From positions 1 through 64,000 of the forward strand of contig QGGY01000012.1 in the NCBI GenBank assembly GCA_003148945.1: DNA of 64,000 bases. The letters are read 5' to 3'. Positions 1 through 12,976 of the stretch are shown here, in pieces. Source of the stretch: Murimonas intestini (GTDB lineage Bacteria; Bacillota; Clostridia; Lachnospirales; Lachnospiraceae). The notes under the pieces are model-generated. The model searched no databases and was not told where the DNA came from. It saw only the letters and a list, made by a program, of their open reading frames with translations. The translations under genes and the position numbers were made by a program. Position 1 is the first letter of the stretch. Each line of letters starts with the position of its first letter.

Positions 1-112
1 TCCGCAGCGGTCGGACAGAACAACGAACCCCACCGTTCCCCTTCCTGACGGCTCACTTCCTTCCGCGCAAAGCGTCCTGTTACTCCATTAAACAGCAATA
101 TAGAATGAACCA

Positions 113-970
113 TTATGTCCTGTATGATCTAATCGGTTCCGTTGTTTTGCTCCTCCAAAACCTCAATTTTACACTGGTGCTTTTTCCCGTCCTGTCATAG
201 CTGATGCCCACCGCCAGGACCCTTCCTGTATATTTGGACTGTCCGGCCATATTGCTTTTGAATTTCAGGGCATATTTTTTATCCCTGATCTGCTGGATTG
301 CCGCATCCGGTGTGGCGTCAACTTTTAGTTCCAGTATGATGCAGTCTGCACTCTTGTCCATTTCCGGATAAAAAATAAAGTCCACATAGCCAAAAGAAGG
401 TTCTTTTCGCAGCATATCTGCAAATTTTTCCATCAGCTCCTTATTCGGGATGCAGACTTTCCCATTCTCATAACTTAGAAAGCCGTAGACTACCATGGCT
501 GAAAAAATCTCGTCATAAGGCCCGGCACTGGTCCAATAATTCCCCAAATTATTGTTCTGTAAAGAAAGGACTACAGAGCGTGGATTGTAAACCCGCTCTC
601 CCCCATAGGTATGGTAACCATCATACCAGTTTTTTAGTTTCTCCCTTGTCACCTTTTCTTTTTTCTCTAATGTCTGGTACTTTGCGAAGAGCCTGTCCAC
701 TTCTGCTTCCGTAAAACCAAAAACCTCGCTGAACCGTTCTTCCGTTATCATCGTAAATTCCGCAAACATATTCAGTTCTGAACCGCTTGAATACTTTGCT
801 ATGGGAAGGATGCCTGTCATATATGCCATAAGCACATAGGGCCTGTCTTTCAGCAGGCTCCGTAAGAACAGCAGATAATTTTTCTTATCTTCCTCTGTCA
901 CAAAATCCTGATGGAAAATGAAGTCCCATTCATCCAGAACAAAGATAAACCCTGCAGGACTGTCTCCATA
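113..970 (-). pseudogene. Broken AAA-ATPase / PD-(D/E)XK nuclease-like gene
   Basis: Remnant of the AAA-ATPase-like plus PD-(D/E)XK family (DUF1703 type) common in gut Firmicutes. The open frame begins directly after the stop codon of the upstream gene (TAA at 971-973) with no ribosome site, and its first residues are a Walker B-like strand (FIFVLDEWDF), so the Walker A half is gone. A second lesion is likely internal: the PNKEL...GYV segment runs straight into the nuclease core (VDFIFYPEM, ADCIILELKV), where relatives, as I remember the family, have roughly 65-70 more residues. Third, near 180-200 the frame slips; the alternative frame reads KKHQCKIEVLEE and stops at 129-131, which looks like the native C-terminus. 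The truncated frame could start at GTG 899-901, but I regard it as dead. Confidence 0.72.
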
Positions 971-3424
971 TTATTCTGTCACGGGATCCAGATATGTCAC
1001 AAAGATATTTCCCGCTTCCTTAAACATCTCCTCACTCTCTTCCAGGCCGTAATATCTGGCCTCCTCATCTCCCGGCTTCAGGATTATTGTATTATAAAGG
1101 TCATATCCTGAGATGACTTCCACACCGTCTTTTGTCTTTGCCAGCACAGGAGTACCCTCGCTCACATAATAGAGCACCGCATCCAGGCTGCAGCCTGAGA
1201 GATCCAGCACCTGCCTGCCAAGAGCTTCCTCCAGCTGGGTGATGTTCATATTTCCCTGGCGTATGATCTCAGGAAACTTAGTTACATCAAGACGGTCAAC
1301 CTTCTGCTTCTTGTTACCTCTCTCCCATATATACTGCTGGTTGCTGTCCACCACCACGCCAAGCATCTCCTCGGCACGGTTGATGGCTGTATTTGCATTG
1401 GCATAGATGCTGTCCAGCTCGCCCTTTGCGTATACATAGTACAGGATCTCTGAGGATTTACTTTCCGGAAGAACCACGTCTCTTGATCCCTCAAAGATCA
1501 GCTGACGCGGGCGGGTCACCTGCGGCGTCTTGCTCCTGATAGTCTGTCCCACCCTGAGGATGGTCTCTGTCTGCTTCCTGTCAGTAACCTGTGTTGTCAG
1601 GCCATATGCTGTCTCTTCCTCCGCAGCATGGTTAACAATATGGTCTTCCGTAGCCTCTATAAATGTGCTTCCCTGTTTTTTCATTCTTGTAAGAGTAAGA
1701 AGCTTTTCTGATATCTCGCCCTTAGTGACATAAGTATCTGCCACAGCATAATTCTTTACCTCTTCGCCCTCACTGTTTATGATTTTGAGCACCTTCATGG
1801 GGAAGAGCTCCTGCCCTTCATGTTCTACATTTATATCACCCTGGTCTGCAACTCCATAGACGATATCCTCCTGCATAAATCCCACAGGGCGCAGCCGTTC
1901 ACTGTCGCTGCAGGTGATATCCCTCACCTGCCTGGTATCCAGGTCCATGACTTTAAGTGTCTTAGAATCAAAAGCTTTATTTTCTTCCAGCCATGCGAAC
2001 TGTTTACCGCTCTCTGAGCTTACATAGCAGTCGGCTTTCAGATCTTCCACCACTGTCTCCAGCGCTCTTGTCTGCAGGTCAACACCATAGACCTGCCCAT
2101 CCACAAGGATATAAAAGCCTTCCTCATTCTGTGTGACATAGGCCAGAGACTCCACATCCTTCTGGAGCAGGCCAAATGACTGTTTTGTGCTGATAAATGC
2201 CTTCTCCTCCACGCTGGATGCGGCGGAATCATAAAAGTAGACAGCCACTCCTGATTCCCCTTCATGAATGCCCCTGTTCATATATCCGTAGACAAGGAAA
2301 TACATGTTTCCGCCCTCGGAAACACTTATGATCTCCATATTGTGCTGCTCATAATTATCCCTTGCGTCAGAATCCGTCTTCTGTCTGAAAGAGAATATCT
2401 GTGCCAGCTTGCCGCTGCTCACATCATACTGCCACAGATCACCAGCCTGAACAAATGCAAAGAAATTATTTTCTTTGTCACTCTTGTAATTCACATCTTT
2501 GCCTGCCACACCTATATTGATACCCTTTGAGATGAGTACGTCATTGTCAGGGTTAAAGACCTCAATGGTAGACCTTTCAAAGTTAAGAAGGTACATCTGC
2601 GCATCCGTATAGCGCATCCTGTAATATTCCCATACCTGATAGAGCTCTGTTTTTCCCGACTCGCTCCTGGCGCTGATCATATAGTTCATCACGATCGTAG
2701 CCGTTGTCTCGTTCAGCTCCTTTATCTTGGGCGTGGGTTTGTAGAACACAGACGGCTTTAAGTCCGCCCAGCAGAGCTGATCTGAGCTGGAGTGGATATC
2801 CACCCGGGCGAAATTAGTATTGTCCCCTGTATCATCCGCCTCTATACTTGTGGCAATCGCATCAGCATCCCCGTTTATACAGCGCTCGTAAAAACCATTT
2901 GCAAAGTCCAGGTAAGACTTGGCATGAAGCCCGTCCTGCTGTATGATCCTGGTGTAATAATAGAGACTGCGTCCTCCTGCAGTCAGCTGGATCTTCAGCA
3001 TGTACTCCTTGTTCATAAGGATGGGGTTTTGAAGCTGCAGGGTGGCATTTATGTAACCATCTTCTGTCTGGAGCTTTGTCACCTTTGTATTCTCAGTAGT
3101 TTTCTCCCCATCTGCAGTTATTACTTCAAATGTAACATCCGTAACCTTCATAGAATAAGGATCGATCTGAATCTCAAGACTCCTGTCCTCGTTGATGGGA
3201 GTGAGGCTGTCTCTCATGGTGGTGACATCCATTTCCTCCCTGTAGCCATGCAGGCAGTTCAGAAGAGTCCCTTCATTCTTCATATATATGAGCGGCTGGG
3301 TGGCACCAGCCATTTCCTGCGTCGTGTTTGGTGTCCCCTGGTTTATGATCTTTCCGATTACAAAGACTGCGCCGAAAAATACGAGCAGCAGCACCGCTAC
3401 CCGGATGATTACTTTTTTCCACAT
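971..3424 (-). CDS. Membrane-anchored extracytoplasmic protein of unknown function
   Basis: 817 residues. Residues 4-25 form one hydrophobic segment after MWKK, with no obvious cleavage site, so it is probably a signal anchor with the rest outside the membrane. The body is rich in short beta-strand-like stretches with recurring aromatic/Gly-Asp patterns (for example YVTQNEEGFYILVDGQVYG), which would suit a beta-propeller or WD40-like fold; this is inference and I recognise no named family. It has a GGGGAGG ribosome site about 10 nt before ATG, lying inside the 3' end of the methyltransferase gene 5 bp upstream, so the two are probably co-transcribed. The stop codon is immediately followed in frame by the truncated ATPase remnant, marking a recombination junction. 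Confidence 0.75.
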   Translation of the reverse strand: MWKKVIIRVAVLLLVFFGAVFVIGKIINQGTPNTTQEMAGATQPLIYMKNEGTLLNCLHGYREEMDVTTMRDSLTPINEDRSLEIQIDPYSMKVTDVTFEVITADGEKTTENTKVTKLQTEDGYINATLQLQNPILMNKEYMLKIQLTAGGRSLYYYTRIIQQDGLHAKSYLDFANGFYERCINGDADAIATSIEADDTGDNTNFARVDIHSSSDQLCWADLKPSVFYKPTPKIKELNETTATIVMNYMISARSESGKTELYQVWEYYRMRYTDAQMYLLNFERSTIEVFNPDNDVLISKGINIGVAGKDVNYKSDKENNFFAFVQAGDLWQYDVSSGKLAQIFSFRQKTDSDARDNYEQHNMEIISVSEGGNMYFLVYGYMNRGIHEGESGVAVYFYDSAASSVEEKAFISTKQSFGLLQKDVESLAYVTQNEEGFYILVDGQVYGVDLQTRALETVVEDLKADCYVSSESGKQFAWLEENKAFDSKTLKVMDLDTRQVRDITCSDSERLRPVGFMQEDIVYGVADQGDINVEHEGQELFPMKVLKIINSEGEEVKNYAVADTYVTKGEISEKLLTLTRMKKQGSTFIEATEDHIVNHAAEEETAYGLTTQVTDRKQTETILRVGQTIRSKTPQVTRPRQLIFEGSRDVVLPESKSSEILYYVYAKGELDSIYANANTAINRAEEMLGVVVDSNQQYIWERGNKKQKVDRLDVTKFPEIIRQGNMNITQLEEALGRQVLDLSGCSLDAVLYYVSEGTPVLAKTKDGVEVISGYDLYNTIILKPGDEEARYYGLEESEEMFKEAGNIFVTYLDPVTE

Positions 3425-3429
3425 ATGAT

Positions 3430-4581
3430 CTATGCCTCCCCTTTGGCATTTAAAAGCTTATCCAGCGTGGGTTCTACTCCCAGAAACTCCATGCAGGCCT
3501 TCAGCTTCTCATCTTTTTGTTTTTTACCGTTCTTTACGCCCCTGATCAGAATATTCTTGGGCGTATGTTCCATATCTATGAATTCCAGTATCTGTACATT
3601 GTAGCCGGCCTCCTCTAAAAGGCCCGCCCTGAGTGCATCTGTGGCAAGCGCTGCTATACGCTCCCTGATAAGCCCATACTTAAACAGCGGCTCTAATATC
3701 TCACTTCTCATCTGGCCGTTCAGCTCATGCTGACAGCAGGGCACAGACAGGATCACTTTTGCATTCCAGGCTACAGCCTTCTGCAGGGCATAGTCTGTGG
3801 CAGTATCGCAGGCGTGCAGGGTAACTACCATATCCACCTGGTCCACTCCCTCAAAGGATGCGATATCTCCCTTCAAAAATATCAGATCCTCATACCCGTA
3901 TTTCCTGGCCAGAGCACTGCAGTTATCTATGACATCTTCTTTCAGGTCCAGCCCGATTATCCTGATATCCATACCCTTCTGGATCTTCAGGTAATAATAC
4001 ATGGCAAATGTAAGATAAGATTTGCCGCACCCAAAGTCAATGACTGTCAGTTTTCTGTCCTCATCAAGTGACGGCCTGACATCCTCTATAAACTCCAGGA
4101 ACCTGTTGATCTGCCTAAACTTGTCATATCTGGAATGAACTGTCCTCCCGTCTGGAGTCTGTACCCCCAGATCCACCAGAAAGGGGACTGCACATCCCTC
4201 GGCCAGAAGATACTTTTTCGTCCTGTTATGTTCCAGTTCAGGAGCCTTTTTCTCCCCCTGGATCTTTTTCTTTTTAATAGTGACCTTTCCCTTTTTACTC
4301 ATCAGGGCAGTCACCTGGTATGAAGTATTTTCCAGATACAGCTGCCTGAAATCCTCACACAGCCGCCGGATCAGCTCGTCCACCAGCTCCTCTTTTCCAT
4401 AATTAAAGTGAAACTCCTTCTTCCCGTCTGAGACAGCCATCTGGAATTTAAGGCTTCCCTGGAGCATCACAGGCCTCACCTTCAACTTAACAGGCCCGTC
4501 CTTTCTCCTGCTCCCGCTTAAAACCACCCGGAGAAGTTCACTATTGATACAATCTATTAAAACCTTTTTCAGTTCTTCCAT
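3430..4581 (-). CDS. Class I SAM-dependent methyltransferase (Methyltransf_32 type)
   Basis: 383 residues. The central Rossmann domain shows motif I as VIDFGCGKSYLTFAMYY (about residue 185), an acidic motif II (IIGLDLKEDVIDNC) and motif IV as VVTLHACDTATDYAL, followed by VPCCQHEL. The LHACDTA and PCCQHE motifs are typical of the Methyltransf_32 group, related to METTL25-type and RNA-modifying enzymes. The N-terminal 150 residues, with a basic KKGKVTIKKKKIQGEKK stretch, may bind nucleic acid. The substrate cannot be told from sequence. AAGGGG lies 8 nt before the ATG. The downstream membrane protein starts 5 bp after the stop, so they share a transcript although a functional link is not evident. 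Confidence 0.85.
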   Translation of the reverse strand: MEELKKVLIDCINSELLRVVLSGSRRKDGPVKLKVRPVMLQGSLKFQMAVSDGKKEFHFNYGKEELVDELIRRLCEDFRQLYLENTSYQVTALMSKKGKVTIKKKKIQGEKKAPELEHNRTKKYLLAEGCAVPFLVDLGVQTPDGRTVHSRYDKFRQINRFLEFIEDVRPSLDEDRKLTVIDFGCGKSYLTFAMYYYLKIQKGMDIRIIGLDLKEDVIDNCSALARKYGYEDLIFLKGDIASFEGVDQVDMVVTLHACDTATDYALQKAVAWNAKVILSVPCCQHELNGQMRSEILEPLFKYGLIRERIAALATDALRAGLLEEAGYNVQILEFIDMEHTPKNILIRGVKNGKKQKDEKLKACMEFLGVEPTLDKLLNAKGEA

Positions 4582-4597
4582 TATCTAAACCCCTTGC

Positions 4598-4850
4598 TTT
4601 CAAGAACGCCCCGCGTTCTTGCCGCGCGGCGCGCCGTGCCCCTAAATGGCAGACAAGCGCAGCGCAGCTATTATCATGTGTTACAGTTCAGCCATCTGCC
4701 ATTCGGCAGCCGTCTGACCTATAACAACGCTCCGCGATGCACACAAAATGCTGTAAACAGCATTTTGGCGCTGCAACTCTCGGGATTTTCGTGCATTTTG
4801 CACGAAAACACCTCGCGGAACAGTGGAAGGCTGAACTGTTACTATCATGT
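4598..4850. repeat. Palindrome-rich intergenic element
   Basis: The 324-bp gap between two minus-strand genes carries several perfect or near-perfect dyads and no credible gene. I see CAAGAACGC/GCGTTCTTG around 4600-4620, a 5-bp CTGCC/GGCAG pair near 4700, AAAATGCTG/CAGCATTTT at about 4747-4768, and TTTTCGTGCA/TGCACGAAAA at about 4788-4810. The outer arms TTACAGTTCAGCC (about 4681) and GGCTGAACTGTTA (about 4829) are inverted copies enclosing the inner hairpins. This nested layout suits a non-autonomous mobile palindromic repeat or a structured RNA; it may also stop transcription from the gene upstream at 4906. Confidence 0.55.
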
Positions 4851-4905
4851 CTCTATTGTAAAGGCTTTAGAAGAAAACCTCAACTAAAATTTTCAAAAGA
4901 TTTCT

Positions 4906-5628
4906 TTAATACCAGCGTCTGCAATTGCGGTGACGGCAGCGCCTTCTGTACATTTCCTGCAGCATAATGACCTGGATCATATCTCCCAGCCAGTTCTGAC
5001 GGGGGGGATATCTCCTTCTGGTCTGTTTATTCATGGCAAAAAGTTCGTCTTTATCCTCTATCTCTTCTACATTCTCAAAGTTATCCTTCAGTTTATTATA
5101 AATACCGTCGCACAGTCTCAGGAACATGACTCTGTCCGGCATCTCATCAAACATAATACTTCCTTCATACTCCATCTTGTCACATTCATCTTCCACATAC
5201 TCCATAATGCTTCGGGCCACATCCGGATACATCTGGGAGAGCCTGCGCATATCTCTCTCATTTTCCTGCTCATTTATAAATACTTCAGGATATCCGAAAG
5301 ACCTGTAATAAGACACCGGCGAGTAACCTGTATCCCCCTGCCACGACGGTATCTGACCCATTCGCTCATCAGGCATGTATCCTTCCTGAACCTCTCCGAA
5401 CTGGTCCACTGTATATCCGGGCACAGAAGGAGGCTCCATATCTCTGTACGCGGGCGGCTGTACTTCTCTGTATACAGGCGTCTGCATTTCTCTGTATGCA
5501 GATGGCTGGTCTGTGTCCGGCATCTCTTTCCAGTATGGCGGTTTACATGTAGGATGGATATACGGCTGCTGGCGGCTGTCAATGCCATCATTCATATCAT
5601 CAAAATCATCTCTATAATAATCTTCCAT
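4906..5628 (-). CDS. Pro/Tyr-rich hypothetical protein, possibly spore- or coat-associated
   Basis: 240 residues from ATG at 5626-5628, chosen because GGAGTG lies 7-8 nt upstream; a 20-residue upstream extension is open but has no ribosome site. The N-terminal half is acidic and then built of imperfect PVYREVQ / PAYRDME / SAYREMQ repeats. The middle (MYPDVARSIMEYVEDECDKMEYEG, read in two parts) is a compact acidic helical segment with VMFLRLCDGIYNKL, which I associate with small uncharacterised clostridial proteins. The C-terminus is basic and Arg/Cys/Tyr-rich (YRRRCRHRNCRRWY). No signal peptide or membrane span. Composition is reminiscent of coat or encasement proteins, but the function is unknown. 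It lies 97 bp downstream of ywmB on the same strand. Confidence 0.65.
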   Translation of the reverse strand: MEDYYRDDFDDMNDGIDSRQQPYIHPTCKPPYWKEMPDTDQPSAYREMQTPVYREVQPPAYRDMEPPSVPGYTVDQFGEVQEGYMPDERMGQIPSWQGDTGYSPVSYYRSFGYPEVFINEQENERDMRRLSQMYPDVARSIMEYVEDECDKMEYEGSIMFDEMPDRVMFLRLCDGIYNKLKDNFENVEEIEDKDELFAMNKQTRRRYPPRQNWLGDMIQVIMLQEMYRRRCRHRNCRRWY

Positions 5629-5725
5629 AATTTCACTCCATTTCACACTCAATATATTATATGATGCCAGGAGCAAAAGGTTAATCACTGCAAAAGGGTG
5701 AGATCAGCAGCAAGTATCCGGTAAT

Positions 5726-6466
5726 CTAGTAATCCAGCCCAACCAGGGGCACGGCAGCATATAGATATGTCTGATCCTCCTTCTCGTTATAATACATGGC
5801 AATATTAATATTAACAGCCTCGCCGTCCTGTATCTCATAATCTGAAATATATGGTGAATAGGCATATATGGTATACAGTCTCATATCCCTGTTCTCCGTA
5901 ACGATCCTGGCTCCCATCTCTTCTATCAGTCCGTCCGCCACTGTATCTCTCTCCTGAAGGGTAAGTTTGCCGTCATACCTGCCTATAACGTTTGCGGAGC
6001 TTCTGCTGTCCTTTACATAGCCTTCCATAATGTCTTCCAGTTTTTTTCTGTATGCCAGGGCACTTTCCATATCAGCATCCATAGCCAGATTGATGATGAT
6101 ATACTGTCTGCTGTCATTCTCTTCTCCCACTGTTATGAACCTCAGGCTGCTTACTGCCTTGCCGGCCTCCTTGTAAAGCTTAGTCTCATACCTGCCATTC
6201 TCATGTTCTCTTGTGATATGAATGCCATCTTTAGTCAGTCCCAGCTCTTGTGCAATATTTCCCAAAAGGCTTTCTCTCTCATCCGTTTTCAGATAATCCC
6301 CGGAGTAAGTTCCATAATATTCCACCACGCTGCTCTGGGCGGAATTTCCCACCTTGCCAAATACTTCTATTATACGTTCTTCTTCCCTGGAATCTTTATC
6401 AGCCAGAAGCTGGACACCAGCCAGCACCCAGAGGGCCCCCAGCAGTATGACAGCAAATTTTTTCAT
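5726..6466 (-). CDS. ywmB: YwmB family protein (TATA-box-binding-like fold)
   Basis: 246 residues. A cleavable-looking signal segment (KKFAVILLGALWVLAGVQLL) is followed by an extracytoplasmic domain of the YwmB family (PF08680), known in spore-forming Firmicutes next to the ATP synthase and murA/spoIID genes; its biochemical role is not established. In this genome the atp-ywmB adjacency is kept while murA lies about 55 kb away in the window. The ATG is preceded by GGAAGGG with a 7-nt spacer, but that ribosome site is embedded in the 3' arm of a strong hairpin after atpC (6468-6518). Expression may therefore depend on whether that hairpin forms. Confidence 0.8.
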   Translation of the reverse strand: MKKFAVILLGALWVLAGVQLLADKDSREEERIIEVFGKVGNSAQSSVVEYYGTYSGDYLKTDERESLLGNIAQELGLTKDGIHITREHENGRYETKLYKEAGKAVSSLRFITVGEENDSRQYIIINLAMDADMESALAYRKKLEDIMEGYVKDSRSSANVIGRYDGKLTLQERDTVADGLIEEMGARIVTENRDMRLYTIYAYSPYISDYEIQDGEAVNINIAMYYNEKEDQTYLYAAVPLVGLDY

Positions 6467-6467
6467 A

Positions 6468-6518
6468 AAAAATCCCTTCCTTTCGTGATTTTAATTATTC
6501 CCGAAAGAAGGGATTTTT
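6468..6518 (-). terminator. Hairpin after atpC that also holds the ywmB ribosome site
   Basis: Read on the minus strand, the 5' arm AAAAATCCCTTCTTTCG (top 6502-6518) pairs with CGAAAGGAAGGGATTTTT (top 6468-6485) with a single bulged base, leaving a 16-nt loop. A U-run closes the 3' arm and leads straight into the ywmB ATG at 6466. It has the form of a rho-independent terminator for the atp operon. The GGAAGGG in its 3' arm is also the only credible Shine-Dalgarno site for ywmB. Confidence 0.75.
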
Positions 6519-6523
6519 AAACT

Positions 6524-6949
6524 TTATTTTTTAGTGTTCTCACTGTCCGCCACCTCAATGCGGACAAGGGCCTTCCTGAGAGAGAACTCAGCCCTCGCCA
6601 GATTCAGGTCAGAATCTCGTGATTCCATACGCTTCTGGGCGCGCTGTCTGGCCTCATTGGCCCTCTTCACATCTATCTCCCCGGGCCACTCGGCCACCTC
6701 GGCCATTACTGTGACCTTCTCCTTAAGTATTTCCACAAATCCTGCGTGGACGGCCGCCTCTTTTTTGCCATCCTCAGCAGTTATTATGACTACGCCCGGC
6801 TGGAGCACCATGGTGGTGGGGATATGGTTTTTATACACACCGATCTCCCCCTCCGTAGTATTCAGCTCTACCATAGTAACCCTGCCCTCGTAGAAAATAC
6901 GGTCAGGACAAATAATCTCCAAATCAAACAACCTGTCATCTGCCATCAT
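6524..6949 (-). CDS. atpC: F1Fo ATP synthase epsilon subunit
   Basis: 141 residues, the usual length. The N-terminal beta-sandwich (FDLEIICPDRIFYEGRVTMVELNTTEGEIGV) and the C-terminal two-helix region (RANEARQRAQKRMES... EFSLRKALVRIEVA) match the epsilon subunit, which sits on the central stalk and can inhibit ATP hydrolysis. Last gene of the atp operon, 9 bp downstream of atpD. Two ATGs (6949 and 6946) follow a GGGGGTGG ribosome site; either could be used. A strong hairpin follows the stop codon within 10 bp. Confidence 0.95.
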   Translation of the reverse strand: MMADDRLFDLEIICPDRIFYEGRVTMVELNTTEGEIGVYKNHIPTTMVLQPGVVIITAEDGKKEAAVHAGFVEILKEKVTVMAEVAEWPGEIDVKRANEARQRAQKRMESRDSDLNLARAEFSLRKALVRIEVADSENTKK

Positions 6950-6958
6950 GCCACCCCC

Positions 6959-8386
<1,428 letters not shown>

Positions 8387-9244
8387 CTAATTCAGCGCCT
8401 CCGCACCTGCTATGATTTCCGTCAGTTCCTGTGTGATAGAGCCCTGCCGCGCCCTGTTGTACTGCAGCGCCAGTGCCTCAATTATATCATCAGCGTTACT
8501 GGTGGCGGAATCCATGGCCTGCATCCTGGCCCCATTCTCACTGGCTGATGCTTCTACCAGCGCTCCATACAGGATGCTGGTGATATATTTTGGTATAATG
8601 ATATCCAGAGCTGCCTCTTCCTCCGGTTCATAATTCATAGGAGTCAGCTTCTCCTCCCGGCTCAGTTCACTTTCATCGAACTCTACCGGCAGAAGCTTCA
8701 GAAGCCTTGGCTCATGGACAACTGTATTCTTAAATACAGTATAGGCCACATAGATCTCACCAATTTCCCCATCTGCAAAGGATTTTAAAACCTTATCACA
8801 GATTTCCCTGGCGTCCCTGAATTCCGGGTTCTCTATGGCCGCACTGTAATCCTCCCTGATCTCATAGCCGCGGCGCGCAAGGATGTCCTTCCCCTTATTG
8901 CCCACAGCATAAATATACAGATCTTCCTTATTCATCCAGCCTGCAGTGATCAGCTTAGTCACATTTACATTATAGCCTCCTGCAAGCCCGCGGTTTGATG
9001 TTACAACTATCACGGCCTTTTTGGAAGAAACTCCGGGCCTTAAATACGGATGGTCTATATTTCCTGACTTGGCCAGCATGGACCTCACCGTCTCATACAT
9101 ATGCGAAAAATATGGCTTAGACTGCTCCGCCCGGGACCTGCTCTTCTGAAGCTTAACCGTGGAAACCAGCTTCATGGCCTTTGTGATCTGCTGAATGCTG
9201 GTAATACTGCTCTTACGGCGCTTTATCTCTCTCATTGAAGCCAT
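8387..9244 (-). CDS. atpG: F1Fo ATP synthase gamma subunit
   Basis: 285 residues. The N-terminal rotor helix (MREIKRRKSSITSIQQITKAM) and the C-terminal helix (NGARMQAMDSATSNADDIIEALAL) that form the coiled-coil rotor are both intact, with the Rossmann-like GYNVNVTKLI segment between. It is the central shaft turning in the alpha3beta3 ring. Its start lies 4 bp after the atpA stop, so translation is likely coupled. Confidence 0.96.
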   Translation of the reverse strand: MASMREIKRRKSSITSIQQITKAMKLVSTVKLQKSRSRAEQSKPYFSHMYETVRSMLAKSGNIDHPYLRPGVSSKKAVIVVTSNRGLAGGYNVNVTKLITAGWMNKEDLYIYAVGNKGKDILARRGYEIREDYSAAIENPEFRDAREICDKVLKSFADGEIGEIYVAYTVFKNTVVHEPRLLKLLPVEFDESELSREEKLTPMNYEPEEEAALDIIIPKYITSILYGALVEASASENGARMQAMDSATSNADDIIEALALQYNRARQGSITQELTEIIAGAEALN

Positions 9245-9248
9245 ATGA

Positions 9249-11325
<2,077 letters not shown>

Positions 11326-11338
<13 letters not shown>

Positions 11339-11841
11339 GTCTGATCACCTATCTCTTTAAGAGTTTCTTCCATCAGGGCGTCCTGGATTTCCGGACTCAT
11401 TGAATTAGTAACAGCTTTAGCAGCCATCATGGATGCAACTGCTATTATTTCCTTCTTCATATCATCAGCTGCTTTTTTCTTTTCAAGCTCTATCTGGGCG
11501 TTTGCCCTGGTAATTATCCTTGCGGCTTCCTCTTTGGCCTCCTCCAGGATCTTAGCCTCATTTTTAAGCGCCTTTTTCCTGGCATCGCTTAAAATTTCCT
11601 CCGCCTCTTTCTCAATATTCCTGATCCTGGCGTCGTAGTCTTCCTTCAGCCTTAAGGCATCTTCTTTATCCTTCTGGGCCTCGTCAATATCTGCTTTTAT
11701 CCGTTCCTGCCTTTTTTTCAGCATGTCTCTCACGGGATTGAAGAGCAGATAGGAAAGCAGCGTAAACATGATAAGCACTGCAATAGCAAGCAGCACTGTG
11801 TCATGGATCAGCTGCGGATCCAGATTAAATAACCGTTCCAA
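11326..11841 (-). CDS. atpF: F1Fo ATP synthase b subunit
   Basis: 171 residues. One N-terminal membrane helix (HDTVLLAIAVLIMFTLLSYLLF, about residues 13-34), then the PVRDMLKKRQERI linker and a long charged alpha-helical stretch rich in Lys, Glu and Ala that dimerises as the peripheral stalk. Only one b-type gene is present, so the stalk is probably a homodimer. It lies 46 bp after atpE with a GGCGAGACC-type leader and overlaps atpH. Confidence 0.95.
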
Positions 11842-11887
11842 GGTCTCGCCTCCTTTCCTTTTTTCAAGTCTGCACCGGAAGCTTCTC

Positions 11888-12181
<294 letters not shown>

Positions 12182-12202
12182 TTATTTTTTACATCCTGCA
12201 CT

Positions 12203-12931
12203 TTATGCCTTCTCCGGCAGTTTATCTGTTACATATACCATGGTCAGCATACAGAACACATATGTCTGGATACAGCCCGAAAACAGATCAAAATAGATAT
12301 GCAGCACACCTGGCCATCCAATGGCGATGGGCGCCAGCAGCGTATAGATCAGCGCCATCATAACTGTTCCTGAAAGCACATTTCCAAAAAGACGCAGTGA
12401 CAGTGAAAACGGCGCCGCGATCTCTCCGATCAGGTTGATCGGGAACAAAAACGGCAGCGGCTTAAAAAGCCCGGTAAATGCTCCGCCTTTATTGTACTTC
12501 ACATTGTTGAACTGGATGATACCGAAAGTGATAAGGCCCAGCGGCAGCGTGACACCGTAATCAGCGGTAGGCGGCCTCAGCCCGAAAAGACCTGACACAT
12601 TGCTGAGCAGGATAAACAGGAATATGCTGCCGATATAGTTTGCAAACTTACCGGCATAGCTGCCCATACTGCCGGCCACCATTTTATCCAGGCTCTCCAC
12701 GATCATTTCGACCACGTTCTGGAACCCGTCAGGGACCTCTTTCGCATGGCGTATCTTCCTGTTGGCCGCAATGGCAAAAACTATCAGGACAAGCATCACG
12801 ATCAGGATGCTCACATGCGTTGTTGTGATAAAGAACTCATTGCCGAACAGTTCATAGCTGAACAGACCGTGGATCATAAAGTCCACATCCCGGCTTTCAG
12901 CGCTCAGCAGATAAACTGATGCTCCACCCAT
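12203..12931 (-). CDS. atpB: F1Fo ATP synthase a subunit
   Basis: 242 residues with five to six membrane segments. The essential arginine of the ion channel is present in SLSLRLFGNVLSG (about residue 170), followed by the C-terminal FSGCIQTYVFCMLTMVYV helix. It forms the two half channels against the c ring. It is the first main structural gene after the atpZ/atpI pair, 45 bp downstream of atpI and 48 bp upstream of atpE. Confidence 0.95.
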   Translation of the reverse strand: MGGASVYLLSAESRDVDFMIHGLFSYELFGNEFFITTTHVSILIVMLVLIVFAIAANRKIRHAKEVPDGFQNVVEMIVESLDKMVAGSMGSYAGKFANYIGSIFLFILLSNVSGLFGLRPPTADYGVTLPLGLITFGIIQFNNVKYNKGGAFTGLFKPLPFLFPINLIGEIAAPFSLSLRLFGNVLSGTVMMALIYTLLAPIAIGWPGVLHIYFDLFSGCIQTYVFCMLTMVYVTDKLPEKA

Positions 12932-12976
12932 ACTCTTTCCCTCCTTTTCTTTTTTTATAACTGTAAAACACTTTTC

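Noticed and set aside
2792-3604. 270-residue plus-strand frame opposite the membrane protein and methyltransferase
   Set aside because: No ribosome site or recognisable domain, and it runs across two well-supported minus-strand genes.
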